A stretch of DNA of 64,000 nt from Streptomyces toxytricini (GTDB lineage: Bacteria > Actinomycetota > Actinomycetes > Streptomycetales > Streptomycetaceae), in assembly GCF_014649915.1 (NCBI RefSeq), contig NZ_BMTY01000001.1, positions 278,644 through 342,643 of the forward strand. Reading direction: 5' to 3'. The position numbers and the translations under genes are program-made. The notes below the pieces were generated by a model. It was given only the letters and a program-made list of their open reading frames with translations. It was not told the DNA's origin and made no database searches. Shown here piece after piece: positions 8,757 to 17,421 of this stretch. Within the stretch, counting starts at the first letter, position 1; every line of letters starts with the position of its first letter.

Positions 8757-9527
8757 TCAGCCGCCCAGGTCCAGGTGCGGGAACTGCGCGAGGAACGGCT
8801 CGGCGGTCGCGGAGATGCCCCGCCCGAACGGGGCGTCGAAGTCCCAGATCAGGAACAGCAGGAACGCGATCAGCGCGCTGAACAGGCCCGCCAGCAGCAG
8901 CTCCCGGAAGGAGCGGCGGATCTGCAGCATGAAGATCATCCCGACGGTGACGAGCGCCCCGACGATCAGCCCGAACCACACCACGCCCGGCATGGTGGCC
9001 CCCGCGCTCAGCCCCCGGGCGCTGCGGGCGTCGTCGACGAGCGCCACCTGGTCCACCAGCGGCTGGTACGCCTGCCCCTCGTGGTCGGTCTGCGGCTCGT
9101 AGTCGGTGACGTCCCGGCGGATCCGCTCCAGCAGTTCCCCGCCGCGGTCGGTGACCGTGCCGTGGTCGGCCATCTGCTGCCACTCGGTGTCCACCACGTA
9201 CGTCACGTACGCGTCGACGTCGGCCCGGATCCGGTCGCGGACCTCGGCCGGGTAGACGTGGGAGCGGACGCTGATCTCGTGCAGCGCCTGGGCCTCCTGG
9301 CGCACGTACTCCTGGGCCGCTCCGCGGCCCTCCCATACGCCGGCGATCGCGAGGCCGAGCACGATCGCGTAGATCACGCCGATCATCATCGTCATGTACT
9401 CGATGACGTCGGGGGTCTCGCTGGGATCGTCGTCCTCGCCGATCCGCCGGTGGTTGAAGAAGGCGATGGCGAGGACGACGGCGCAGGCCGCGGCCATCGC
9501 GAGGGTCAGGACGAGCCATTCCGACAA
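8757..9527 (-). CDS. DUF4239 (bestrophin-like) membrane protein
   Basis: The 256-residue product (start TTG 9527) has two N-terminal membrane helices (residues about 3-22 and 45-65), a soluble helical middle of about 110 residues, and two C-terminal helices (about 180-225). This is the DUF4239 layout, sometimes described as bestrophin-like; ion-channel activity is unproven. Start choice: TTG 9527 has GGGAG five bases upstream, whereas TTG 9539, four codons earlier, has no ribosome site. It is separated by 82 bases from the next minus-strand gene. Confidence 0.75.
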   Translation of the reverse strand: MSEWLVLTLAMAAACAVVLAIAFFNHRRIGEDDDPSETPDVIEYMTMMIGVIYAIVLGLAIAGVWEGRGAAQEYVRQEAQALHEISVRSHVYPAEVRDRIRADVDAYVTYVVDTEWQQMADHGTVTDRGGELLERIRRDVTDYEPQTDHEGQAYQPLVDQVALVDDARSARGLSAGATMPGVVWFGLIVGALVTVGMIFMLQIRRSFRELLLAGLFSALIAFLLFLIWDFDAPFGRGISATAEPFLAQFPHLDLGG

Positions 9528-9609
9528 GGGGACTCCCAATCGTGCGCGGGCGGGTCGCGGGTTGGTGGCGGCGGTGGCCGGGTGGCGGCGTGGACCGGGG
9601 CGGCGGCGG

Positions 9610-10347
9610 TCAGCGCGGGCGCAGGGCGACGATCGCGAGCACCGCGGGCGCCGCGGTCATGAGGGTGAAGGTCACTGGCGAAATGTGGTGCTCGACCGGT
9701 TTCGCGGTCGCGACGCGGTACGCGGGCCTCGGTACGGGCTTCTTCGCAGGCGGGGGCGGTGGTGGCGGCGGGAGGACCACGGGCACGGGCGCGGCCTGGG
9801 CCCGGGAGGGGGCCGGCGCGGGTTTCGGCGGGGCCGGTTCGGGCGCCTTCGGGACGGGTGCGGGCCGGGGCGGCGCCGGCTTCGGCGGGGGCGGGGGAGT
9901 GGGCCGCGGCGCGGGCGGCGGGGCCGGCTTCGGCGGGGGAGTGGGCTTGGGCGGTGTGGGGGTCGGGGTGGGCTTCGGCGGCGGGGTGGGCGTCGGCTTC
10001 GGCGGGCACGGCGGCGGAGGCGGCGGGCAGTGGTGGCCGCGGCCGTGCCCGTGGCAGCGGTGGCCCTTCCCCCGCCCCTTGCCGTGGCCGTGCCCACGGC
10101 CGTTGCCGCCGCCCCGGTCCCCTGCGCCGTCCTCGACATCCGGCGGACCGCCGCCGTGATGTGCGCCACCTCCGGCGGCTCGTGCGGCGCCGCTGCCGGC
10201 GACGGCGGTGAGGCTGATGCCGCCCCCGGCGCCGCCGTCGCCGATCGTCGCGTAGGCGCAGCTATCGGCCACGGCCGGCGTGGCGGACAAGGCCGCCCAC
10301 AGCAGGGCCGGGAGCACGATCAAACGCCGGGTACGGGCTCTGTTCAC
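9610..10347 (-). CDS. Secreted proline-rich protein with C-terminal membrane helix
   Basis: From GTG 10347 the protein has about 245 residues: a signal peptide (RRLIVLPALLWAALSATPAVA), a Gly-rich part, a Gly/His-rich patch (GRGHGHGKGRGKGHRCHGHG), about 110 residues of Pro-rich repeats (PPKPTPTP type), and a C-terminal hydrophobic helix ending LRPR. It looks like a wall-spanning stalk anchored in the membrane; the His-rich patch could bind metal. Codon usage in the Pro-rich part is low-complexity and will confuse homology searches. The start is uncertain, as an in-frame start at 10380 is possible and neither has a strong ribosome site. Confidence 0.6.
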   Translation of the reverse strand: MNRARTRRLIVLPALLWAALSATPAVADSCAYATIGDGGAGGGISLTAVAGSGAARAAGGGAHHGGGPPDVEDGAGDRGGGNGRGHGHGKGRGKGHRCHGHGRGHHCPPPPPPCPPKPTPTPPPKPTPTPTPPKPTPPPKPAPPPAPRPTPPPPPKPAPPRPAPVPKAPEPAPPKPAPAPSRAQAAPVPVVLPPPPPPPPAKKPVPRPAYRVATAKPVEHHISPVTFTLMTAAPAVLAIVALRPR

Positions 10348-10663
10348 CCGGGCAGCATGGGCTCGCGCGCGCTCGCGCACGCGGGGCCCGGCCCTGGTTC
10401 GCCTGAACGGGTGCTGTACGGACCGTAGAGGTTTGAGCCACGAACCGAACCGATGTGATCGCTTCTCGGGCGATTCCCAAAAGGGACGTGTCGGTTTCCG
10501 TCATCGGTGGCGCGGGGGGCCGCAGAGGTCTTTGGTGTGTGATGAAGAACGGATCACCAATTTCCGCTTTTGCTCGCCCCCTTGGGCGATGATCAGTACA
10601 TTCGGCTCGGACAGGTGTCCGACCTCCCGGACGACCGCCACGGACTACGGCTTGGAGACCGAG
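10348..10663. other. Divergent intergenic region upstream of the DUF574 methyltransferase
   Basis: About 315 bases with lower GC than the surroundings, no gene seen. It contains an imperfect inverted repeat at about 10530-10562 (TTGGTG...ATCACCAA around a short AT-rich centre). The Shine-Dalgarno TTGGAG just before ATG 10664 belongs to the methyltransferase gene. The promoter for the methyltransferase-rmdA unit must lie here. Confidence 0.4.
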
Positions 10664-11494
10664 ATGGAGCGCCCCACCTGGGCCCCGCCAGGTATCGACA
10701 TATCGGTGCCGAGCGTGTCCCGCATCTACGATTACTACCTGGGCGGCTCCCACAATTTCGAGGTGGACCGGCAGGCCGCCCGCCGGGCCATGGAATTCAT
10801 GCCGGGCCTCCCGAAGATCATGCAGGCGAACCGGGCGTTCATGCGCCGCGCCGTCCGCCACGCCGTCGCCCAGGGCGTGACCCAGTTCCTCGACATCGGC
10901 TCCGGCATCCCCACCTTCGGCAACGTCCACGAGGTCGCCCGGGCCGCCAGCCCCGACGCGCGCGTCGTCTACGTCGACCACGACCCCGTGGCGGTCGCGC
11001 ACAGCCGCGCCGTCCTGGAGGGCGACACCCAGACCGGCGTCGTCTCCGCCGACCTGCGCAAGCCGCAGGACATCCTCACCGCCGCCGAGGTCGAGCGGCT
11101 CCTGGACTTCGACCGCCCGGTGGCCCTGCTCCTCGTCGCCGTCCTGCACTTCCTGGAGGACGCGGACGACCCGTACGGCGCCGTCGCCGAACTCCGCGAC
11201 GCCCTGCCCCCGGGCAGCCTGCTCGTCCTCACCCACGCCTCGTACGAGGGCATGCCGCTGTCCGAGGAGGTCGCCAGCGGCACGGTCGGCGTCTACCGGG
11301 ACATCCGCAACCCGCTGGTCATGCGCACGCGCGAGGAGGTCGCCCGCTTCTTCGACGGCTTCGAACTGGTCGACCCCGGCGTCGTCTCGATGCCGAACTG
11401 GCAGCCCGGCGGGCTCGCGGACCCGCAGGACGGAGACATGCCGGAGGACCCGTACGCGTTCTCCGGCTACGGCGGAGTGGGACGCAAGGCGTGA
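10664..11494 (+). CDS. SAM-dependent methyltransferase, DUF574 family
   Basis: The 276-residue protein belongs to the DUF574 (Methyltransf_19) family, abundant in Streptomyces. The family opening is clear (VSRIYDYYLGGSHNFEVDR), the SAM-binding motif is FLDIGSGIPT near residue 88, and the acidic end of strand 2 is YVDHDPVAV. Substrates of this family are mostly unknown; several members sit beside regulatory genes. GGAGACCGAG before ATG 10664 supports the start. The stop overlaps the GTG of the cyclic-di-GMP gene by four bases, so the two are probably co-translated. Confidence 0.85.
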   Translation: MERPTWAPPGIDISVPSVSRIYDYYLGGSHNFEVDRQAARRAMEFMPGLPKIMQANRAFMRRAVRHAVAQGVTQFLDIGSGIPTFGNVHEVARAASPDARVVYVDHDPVAVAHSRAVLEGDTQTGVVSADLRKPQDILTAAEVERLLDFDRPVALLLVAVLHFLEDADDPYGAVAELRDALPPGSLLVLTHASYEGMPLSEEVASGTVGVYRDIRNPLVMRTREEVARFFDGFELVDPGVVSMPNWQPGGLADPQDGDMPEDPYAFSGYGGVGRKA

Positions 11495-13737
11495 GATCGA
11501 CGGCCGCGGTGCCCTCCGGCACACCGACCCCGAAGGACGCGGAGCCCGTGCAGGGCGGCCCCTCCCGCGTCCCGCACCCGTGCCCGCAGGCAGCCCCGCA
11601 CAGCGGCCTGGACGACCGGATCGCGCGTTTCGCCACGATCTGGGGGCGCGCCATCTTCCCGTTCACGGCGACTTCCCTGACGCGCCCGGAGTTCGAGCAG
11701 CACCTGGTGCCGCTGACCCGCACGCTCGCCGAAGCCCTGCACGCCAGGCCGTTCGACGCGGCCGTCGCCCAGCAGGTCGGGGCCGAACTCGTCACCGTGC
11801 ACTGCACCGACCCCGAGGCGCTCGCCGGGACGCTCGGCGTCGTCGAGTCCTACCTCGTCCTGTACTGCGGGCCCGACGGCGTCGGAGTGGAGGGCGCCGA
11901 GGAGTACCGCTCCCGCTGCGCCCGCCTCCAGCACCAGATCGCCGCCGGCTTCGCCCGCGCCCTGCGCGAGCGCACCCTGCGGGAGCAGGAGGCGATCGCC
12001 CGCTCCGCGCTCACCGCGCGCATCGACGCCCAGCAGGCCCTGCACGCCAGCGAGGAGCGCTTCCGCGCGGTCTTCGAGGGCGCCGCGATCGGCATCGGCA
12101 TCGCCGACCTCGAAGGCAACGTGCTGGAGGTCAACGACGCCCTGCTCCAGATGTTCGGCGGCATGGGCGGCCACGTCCGCGGCCGCAACATCAGCGAGTG
12201 GGGCCACCCCGACGACGCCCCGCAGGTCTGGCGCATGTACGGCGAACTCGTCCGCGGCGAGCGCGAGAGCTACCGCGTGGAGAAGCCGTACTACCGGCAC
12301 GACGGCACCGTGCTGTGGACCAACCTGACGGTCTCGCTCCTGCGCGACACCGAGGGCCGCCCCCAGTACCAGCTGGCACTGATGGAGGACACCACCGAAC
12401 GCCGCCTGCTGAACCTGAGGCTGCGCTACGAAGCCACGCACGACGCCCTGACGGGCCTGCCCAACCGGACGCTGTTCTTCGAACGCCTGGAGAAGGCCCT
12501 CAGCGGCGGCGGCACCCGCTTCGGCCTGTGCTACCTCGACCTGGACGGCTTCAAGGCGGTCAACGACAGCCTCGGCCACTCCGCGGGGGACCGGCTGCTC
12601 GTGGAGGTCGCGGACCGCCTCCAGAGCTGCGCGACGGGCCCCGGCGAGGTCGTCGCCCGGCTCGGCGGCGACGAGTTCGTGGCGCTGACCACCGGCCCTG
12701 ACACGCAGGAGAAGGTGACGGAGCTCGCCGTCCGCATCCTGTCGGCCCTGTCGGCCCCGATCCGGATCGAGGGCCGCGAGCTGTCCGTCCGCGGCAGCAT
12801 CGGCATCGTCGAGGGCCCGGCGGGGGAGCGCACCCCGGCGGAGGTGCTGCGCAGCGCGGACATCACCATGTACCGGGCCAAGGCGGCCGGCGGCAGCCGC
12901 TTCGAGTTCGCCGACGCGGAGGCCGACGCCCGCGCGATCACCCGCCACGGCCTGACGAACGCCCTCCCCGCCGCCTTGGAGCGCGGCGAGTTCTTCATCG
13001 AGTATCAGCCGCTCGTCCACATGCACGACGGCACGGTCCGCGGCGCGGAGGCACTCGTCCGCTGGGAGCACCCCCAGTACGGGGTGCTCGGCCCGGACCG
13101 CTTCATCCCGCTGGCGGAGCGCACCGGGCTGATCGTGCCGCTGGGCCGCTGGGTGCTGGAGGAGTCCGTCCGCCAGGCCCGCACGTGGCAGCGCGAACAC
13201 GGCGGCTCGCCCCTGAGGGTCAACGTCAACCTCTCGCCGACGCAGCTCCACCACCCCGGTCTGGTCGCCGACACGGTCGCCGTCCTGGAGAACGCAGGCC
13301 TCGCCCCGGGCGCCCTGTGCCTGGAGGTCACCGAGTCGGCCCTCATCGGCGCGGACGACGACCTGCTGGAACCGCTGCGCCGCCTCGCCGACCTCGGCGT
13401 CGACATCGCCCTCGACGACTTCGGCACGGGCTACTCGAACCTCGCGAACCTGCGCCGCCTCCCGGTGAGCGTGCTGAAGCTGGACCGCTCCTTCACCAAG
13501 GGGATGCAGCAGCAGCCCGCCAACCCGGTCGACGTCAAGATCGTCGAGGGCATCGTGGCCCTGGCCCACAGCCTCGAACTCGCCGTCACCGTCGAGGGCG
13601 TGGAGACCGGCGCCCAGGCAGCCCAACTCCGCGCACTCGGCTGCGACACCGCCCAGGGCTGGTACTACGCCCGCCCCGGCGCCCCGGACCGCATCCACGC
13701 CCTCACCCTGGCCGACGCCATCCCCACCCCCGGCTGA
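11491..13737 (+). CDS. rmdA: PAS-GGDEF-EAL cyclic-di-GMP turnover protein, probably RmdA
   Basis: The 748-residue cytoplasmic protein has an N-terminal helical region (to about 170), a PAS/PAC domain (about 185-310, starting SEERFRAVFEGAAIGIGIAD), a GGDEF domain with intact RLGGDEFVAL near 390, and an EAL domain with GAEALVRWEHP near 510 and loop 6 DDFGTGYSNL. The allosteric I-site (RxxD five residues before GGDEF) is absent (GPGE there), so product feedback is not expected. The domain order matches S. coelicolor RmdA, a c-di-GMP phosphodiesterase affecting development; neighbouring LysR and sdh genes agree with what I recall of that locus. GTG 11491 overlaps the preceding stop (GTGA). GTG 11548, with AAGGACGCGGAG upstream, is an alternative. 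Confidence 0.85.
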   Translation: MRSTAAVPSGTPTPKDAEPVQGGPSRVPHPCPQAAPHSGLDDRIARFATIWGRAIFPFTATSLTRPEFEQHLVPLTRTLAEALHARPFDAAVAQQVGAELVTVHCTDPEALAGTLGVVESYLVLYCGPDGVGVEGAEEYRSRCARLQHQIAAGFARALRERTLREQEAIARSALTARIDAQQALHASEERFRAVFEGAAIGIGIADLEGNVLEVNDALLQMFGGMGGHVRGRNISEWGHPDDAPQVWRMYGELVRGERESYRVEKPYYRHDGTVLWTNLTVSLLRDTEGRPQYQLALMEDTTERRLLNLRLRYEATHDALTGLPNRTLFFERLEKALSGGGTRFGLCYLDLDGFKAVNDSLGHSAGDRLLVEVADRLQSCATGPGEVVARLGGDEFVALTTGPDTQEKVTELAVRILSALSAPIRIEGRELSVRGSIGIVEGPAGERTPAEVLRSADITMYRAKAAGGSRFEFADAEADARAITRHGLTNALPAALERGEFFIEYQPLVHMHDGTVRGAEALVRWEHPQYGVLGPDRFIPLAERTGLIVPLGRWVLEESVRQARTWQREHGGSPLRVNVNLSPTQLHHPGLVADTVAVLENAGLAPGALCLEVTESALIGADDDLLEPLRRLADLGVDIALDDFGTGYSNLANLRRLPVSVLKLDRSFTKGMQQQPANPVDVKIVEGIVALAHSLELAVTVEGVETGAQAAQLRALGCDTAQGWYYARPGAPDRIHALTLADAIPTPG

Positions 13738-14057
13738 CCCCGTCCACCACAACCCGGCTCCACCCCGGCCACCTGCCTGACTCCAGCGGGGTAGGGGCGG
13801 GGGCCGGGGGTGCGGTCCACCCCGTCGTCCGACGGCCGCCCGCGGCCCGCCGGGCCGGCCGGGACGCAGGCTCGCCCGCGCACGTCGGCGGGGCCCGTTC
13901 CGCCCGCCCAGGACCGGCTCAACACGCCGGGACGACGGTCCGATCGCGTCGGGCGACCGGTCCGCATGCCCCGCGCGGGCCGGCCGGCCCGGAGCCGGCC
14001 CTGCGGTGCCCGCCCGCTCGGTCCGGCCGGCAGTCAGCACCACGCGCCCGGAACGGC
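13738..14057. other. Intergenic region between rmdA and the convergent VOC gene
   Basis: About 320 bases of extremely GC-rich sequence between convergent genes. Open frames here are short and lack ribosome sites or recognisable protein features. No terminator-like perfect hairpin stood out. I see nothing functional that I can support. Confidence 0.4.
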
Positions 14058-14582
14058 TCAGTGGCTCGGGCGCCGCGGCGCACTCGCCACCCCTGTGGCC
14101 CGGCCGCTCAGCGCGGCGTCCAGCGTCTCCTGGGCCATGCGCATCGCCTCGGCGTACTTCGGCTCGGACATGCGCGCCCAGGCCCGGTCGGGTGCGACGT
14201 CCTCGACCCGGCTCACCACCCACCAGATGTTGCCGAACGGATCCCTCACCCGGCCACCGCGATCCCCCCACGCGCTGTCGGCGGCCTCGGTGACCACCTG
14301 TGCCCCGTGGGCGACAGCCGCAGCCATGGCGGCGTCCGCGTCCGGAACGTAGACCCGCAGCAGCGAGGGCATCACCGGCCAGTCGGGCCGCCGGTCGAAG
14401 GCCAGGACCACCGTGTCGCCGACACGGATCTCACCGTGGCCGATGGTGCCGTCCTCGATCGGCACCCGGGCGAGTTCCTCGCCGTCGAACGCGGCGGTGA
14501 TGAAGTCGAGCAGCGCACCGGTGTCGTCGGTGACCACCCACGGTGCAACGCTGGTGTAACCCTCGGGTGCCCTGTGCCCCAT
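14058..14582 (-). CDS. VOC-family protein (glyoxalase/bleomycin-resistance fold, PhnB-like)
   Basis: The 174-residue protein begins MGHRAPEGYTSVAPWVVTDD, typical of PhnB/YdcE-type VOC proteins, with paired beta-alpha-beta-beta-beta units and the conserved end RVRDPFGNIWWVVSRVEDV. A C-terminal tail of about 30 residues follows (AQETLDAALSG). Members of this group bind metals or small molecules and their substrates are rarely known; drug binding or dioxygenase-like chemistry cannot be decided. It is monocistronic and divergent from the CdiI-like gene. Confidence 0.75.
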   Translation of the reverse strand: MGHRAPEGYTSVAPWVVTDDTGALLDFITAAFDGEELARVPIEDGTIGHGEIRVGDTVVLAFDRRPDWPVMPSLLRVYVPDADAAMAAAVAHGAQVVTEAADSAWGDRGGRVRDPFGNIWWVVSRVEDVAPDRAWARMSEPKYAEAMRMAQETLDAALSGRATGVASAPRRPSH

Positions 14583-14679
14583 TGCTGTCGTCCTCTCGTG
14601 TGGCCCTCGCGATGTGACGACCCTAGGGGTCGATCAGGACAACTACGGTCCTACTTCGCCGAGTCGTGGAGGTCCTTCT

Positions 14680-15126
14680 GTGCCGGCGACAATCAACCCC
14701 ATGGACCGTCTGCTGCACCTCGCTCGCACGCTGGATGAGGTGGATCCGCCTCGCTGGGGGCCTCCTGGCTCTGACGCGACCCAACTGGTACGCAAGGTGC
14801 ACGAACTGCGGAGGGTGCCCCTGGGCGAACTCGGACCGGCGGACCTCCGCACCCTCATCTCTCAGCAGGTGGCGCTGCCCCATGTGCTGCCGCTCGCAGT
14901 GTGCTTGCTGCTTGATGAACCGATGCTTGATGCCTGTTTCCACCCAGGTGACCTGTTGCTTGCCGCGGTGAGCGTCCCGGCGGCGGCCTGGCAGCCGTTC
15001 CCGGACCTGGGGGCCCGGTTGCGCAGCGCGATCCAGGCCTTGTCGGACGCGGCGGCGGCCGACCTGCCGCGCGGTGCCGCGGAGGAGCTCACCCGTTTCG
15101 TCACCCGGCCTGCATCGGTTCTCTGA
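14680..15126 (+). CDS. Contact-dependent growth inhibition immunity protein-like (CdiI type), orphan
   Basis: From GTG 14680 the protein has 148 residues. The central part (RVPLGELGPADLRTLISQQ, then LPLAVCLLLDEPMLDACFHPGDLL) matches the pattern of the CdiI_2-type immunity family: an L-x-E-L-x-x-x-D-L-R-x-L-I segment followed by a helix and F-x-P-G-D-L-L. Such proteins neutralise toxins delivered by contact-dependent inhibition or polymorphic toxin systems. No toxin, RHS or ESX-type gene is near, so it is an orphan. GGAGG at 14668-14672 is 7 bases from GTG 14680 and decides the start over ATG 14701. Codon use is less GC-extreme than the neighbours, which hints at transfer. Confidence 0.6.
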   Translation: MPATINPMDRLLHLARTLDEVDPPRWGPPGSDATQLVRKVHELRRVPLGELGPADLRTLISQQVALPHVLPLAVCLLLDEPMLDACFHPGDLLLAAVSVPAAAWQPFPDLGARLRSAIQALSDAAAADLPRGAAEELTRFVTRPASVL

Positions 15127-15234
15127 CCCGATGATGCACCTGCAGAGAGCCGGCGATCCAGGGTGGTGATATCGGCGCGGACCGGTTCGTGCCGATCACT
15201 TCCGCCGACCGAGGTTGTCGTTGATCATGTGCGT

Positions 15235-15429
15235 ATGACTCACCGCATCAGCGCTCTGATATCGGCCTTCGGCGTCCTTGCCAGCCTGACGCTGCTCGCT
15301 GTTGCCATTCGTGACTACCGCTCGGGAGCCTCGGTTCTCTGGCTCGTGGCAGGCTCCGCGATCTTCCTCAGTGCTTCGTACACGCTCGTGCGGGACGCAC
15401 GGCGGGCCGGCACCAGACCGACCGTCTGA
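15235..15429 (+). CDS. Small two-helix membrane protein, unknown function
   Basis: The 64-residue product has two hydrophobic segments (ISALISAFGVLASLTLLAVA and SVLWLVAGSAIFLSASYTL) joined by a short basic/polar loop and a basic tail (RDARRAGTRPTV), so it is a small integral membrane protein. GTG 15229 in frame two codons earlier is an alternative start. GAGG at 15211-15214 is rather far from either start. No homologue is recognised. Confidence 0.5.
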   Translation: MTHRISALISAFGVLASLTLLAVAIRDYRSGASVLWLVAGSAIFLSASYTLVRDARRAGTRPTV

Positions 15430-15534
15430 CGCGTGCCCCGCCGATCTCGTCGCCGCGCCCCCGCGCCGGCAAGCCCGGTTGGAGAAACGAAACTCCGATG
15501 CGGCCGATTGGCGGGGTGAGGGAACGGCGGGGCG

Positions 15535-16629
15535 TCAGTTCATGCCTGCCTCCGTGCCGCGGCCCGGAGTGCGGACCGCTTTGACGACGCGCTCGTAGCG
15601 CTGCGTCGTGTCGGCCACGACCGCTTGCGCCGCGGGTAGGCGTTCCGACTCGTAGTTGTCGAGTGCCTCCTCCGCGGCCGGTCCCGTCAGGGCTGCGGCG
15701 AGGGTTCGGGCGAGGGCGGTGGCGTCTTGGATGCCGGTGTTCATGCCGAGTCCGCCGGCTATCGGGTGCACGTGCGCCGCGTCTCCGGCGAGGAACGCGC
15801 GACCCCGGCGCATTCGCGCCGCCACACGCGCGTTGGCCCGCCACGACGACAGCCAGGTGGGGTCGGCCAGGCGTATGCCGGGGACCCGCGCGTACCGGTC
15901 GAAGAGGCGTTGGAAGCTTTCCAGGGAGGGCGGCAGTGTCCGGCCTTCCTCGTCCTTCTCGGGCGCTGCCTGGAGTTGGAAGGAGTCCGTCCCCGGCATG
16001 GGGCACAGCAGGATGCCTCCGCCTTCCGTGGTGAACCACTGGTGCCAGAACTCCCTGTCGAGGCCGGGGGCCCGCACGTCGCCGAGGACCATCGCCTCCT
16101 CCTCGGCCGTGCTCCCCTCCAGCGGAATGCCGAGCAGCCGGCGCGTGGTGCTGCGGCCGCCGTCGCAGCCGGCGAGGTAGGCCGCGCGCAGGGTCGTGCC
16201 GTCCGACAGTTCGGCGCGGATCCCTGCGGCATCCTGGTCGACCGCGGCGAGGGCAGCGCCGTGCTCTACGCGCACGCCCAGTTCCGCGAGCCGCTCGCGC
16301 AGCGCCTCCTCCACCTGCCACTGCCCCACGAGGATCCCGGCACCGGAGGGGGTGTCGCTGATGTGCCTACCGTCGAAGTACTTGCGCAGCACGATCCCGG
16401 TCCGGCCTGCGGCCCTGATGCGGTCGCCCGCGCCGAGTCCGCCGAGGAGTTCCAAGGCCTCCGGCTGCAGTCCCTTGCCGCGCGATTCGCGGTGGGGTGC
16501 CGGGAGCCGCTCCAGGACCCGCACCGCGACGCCCCGCCGGGCGAGGTCGCAGGCGAGGGTGAGGCCCGTCGGTCCCGAGCCGACCACCAGGACATCGGTC
16601 GCAGCGGTCAGGGCGTTCGTCATCGTCAT
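15535..16629 (-). CDS. FAD-dependent aromatic/polyketide monooxygenase-like oxidoreductase
   Basis: The 364-residue protein has the FAD-binding Rossmann motif VLVVGSGPTGLTLACDLARRG at the N-terminus, the middle motif LAGCDGGRSTTRRLLG (NADPH/FAD DG motif), and the second FAD motif GRAFLAGDAAHVHPIAGGLGMN, which together mark the p-hydroxybenzoate-hydroxylase/PheA class. It lacks the C-terminal thioredoxin-like domain of phenol hydroxylases. AAGGACGAGCC precedes ATG 16629. It is divergent from a TetR regulator with 105 bases between starts, the usual layout of a substrate-induced detoxification or tailoring enzyme and its repressor. Confidence 0.85.
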   Translation of the reverse strand: MTMTNALTAATDVLVVGSGPTGLTLACDLARRGVAVRVLERLPAPHRESRGKGLQPEALELLGGLGAGDRIRAAGRTGIVLRKYFDGRHISDTPSGAGILVGQWQVEEALRERLAELGVRVEHGAALAAVDQDAAGIRAELSDGTTLRAAYLAGCDGGRSTTRRLLGIPLEGSTAEEEAMVLGDVRAPGLDREFWHQWFTTEGGGILLCPMPGTDSFQLQAAPEKDEEGRTLPPSLESFQRLFDRYARVPGIRLADPTWLSSWRANARVAARMRRGRAFLAGDAAHVHPIAGGLGMNTGIQDATALARTLAAALTGPAAEEALDNYESERLPAAQAVVADTTQRYERVVKAVRTPGRGTEAGMN

Positions 16630-16722
16630 GGCTCGTCCTTCCTTCGTCGTTGTCTCAAGGAAAGCGCCCCGCAGGAGAAAAAGCAACCCAGTTACAAATC
16701 TTACTCGGTCTCTCTTGTGTGA

Positions 16723-16728
16723 TAGGGT
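16723..16728 (+). promoter_or_regulatory. Probable -10 element (TAGGGT) of a leaderless tetR transcript
   Basis: TAGGGT ends 6 bases before ATG 16735 with no Shine-Dalgarno between. The region 16690-16722 is locally AT-rich and lies between the two divergent genes, so it is also where the TetR protein would be expected to bind. I see only an imperfect repeat there (ACAAA...TTGTG), not a convincing operator. Confidence 0.45.
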
Positions 16729-16734
16729 TGCCCC

Positions 16735-17379
16735 ATGGCGAACACGACCGGTCTGCGCGAGAACAAGAAGCTGCGCACGCGCCGCCTCCTGGCGGCCACG
16801 GCGCTGGAGCTCTTCCTGGAGCGGGGTTTCGACGAGGTGTCGGTGGCCGACGTCGCGGCGGCGGCCGAGGTTTCCAAGCCGACCCTCTTCCGGTACTTCC
16901 CGAGCAAGGAGGACCTGGTCCTGGACCGGTTCGCCGACCACCAGGACGAGGCGGCCCGTATCGTGCGCGACAGAGCCGCAGGGCAGACGCCGGTCGCGGC
17001 GGTGCGCGGGCACTTCATGGACGCCCTCGCCGCCGGCGACCCGATCACCGGCCTGTGTGACCACCCGGAGGTCGTCGCCTACCAGCGGCTGCTCTACACC
17101 ACGGCCAGCCTGGAGGCGCGCCTGGGCCACTACACCTCGCGGGAGGTGGAGCTGCTGGCCGGCGCACTGGAGGCGGAGTCCGTCGCGCCGCTGGCCGCGC
17201 GGCTGGCGGCGATGCACCTGGTGGCCGTGCGGCACGAACTCGGCCGGGAGAACTGGCGGCGGATATCCGCCGGCCTGAGCGCAGCCGAGGCGCAGCCGGC
17301 GGCCGTGGCCGATGCCGAGCAGGCCTTCGCCATGCTGGCCGACGGGCTCGATGCCGCCCTGCCCATACGTCGCCCCTGA
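16735..17379 (+). CDS. TetR-family transcriptional regulator
   Basis: The 214-residue protein has a TetR N-terminal DNA-binding domain (residues about 12-60): LLAATALELFLERGFDEVSV, then VADVAAAAEVSKPTLFRYFPSKEDLV with the family's T-L-F-R-Y-F recognition helix. The remaining 150 residues form the ligand-binding domain. It is divergent from the FAD monooxygenase gene and most likely represses it and itself, with release by the monooxygenase substrate (inference from layout). Confidence 0.9.
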   Translation: MANTTGLRENKKLRTRRLLAATALELFLERGFDEVSVADVAAAAEVSKPTLFRYFPSKEDLVLDRFADHQDEAARIVRDRAAGQTPVAAVRGHFMDALAAGDPITGLCDHPEVVAYQRLLYTTASLEARLGHYTSREVELLAGALEAESVAPLAARLAAMHLVAVRHELGRENWRRISAGLSAAEAQPAAVADAEQAFAMLADGLDAALPIRRP

Positions 17380-17421
17380 CCGCGGGCGCGCCGTACCGGT
17401 CGCCGGCCAGGGGCTGGGCCC

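Noticed and set aside
14701..15126. ATG 14701 as start of the CdiI-like gene
   Set aside because: GTG 14680 in the same frame has GGAGG at ideal spacing, whereas ATG 14701 has none.
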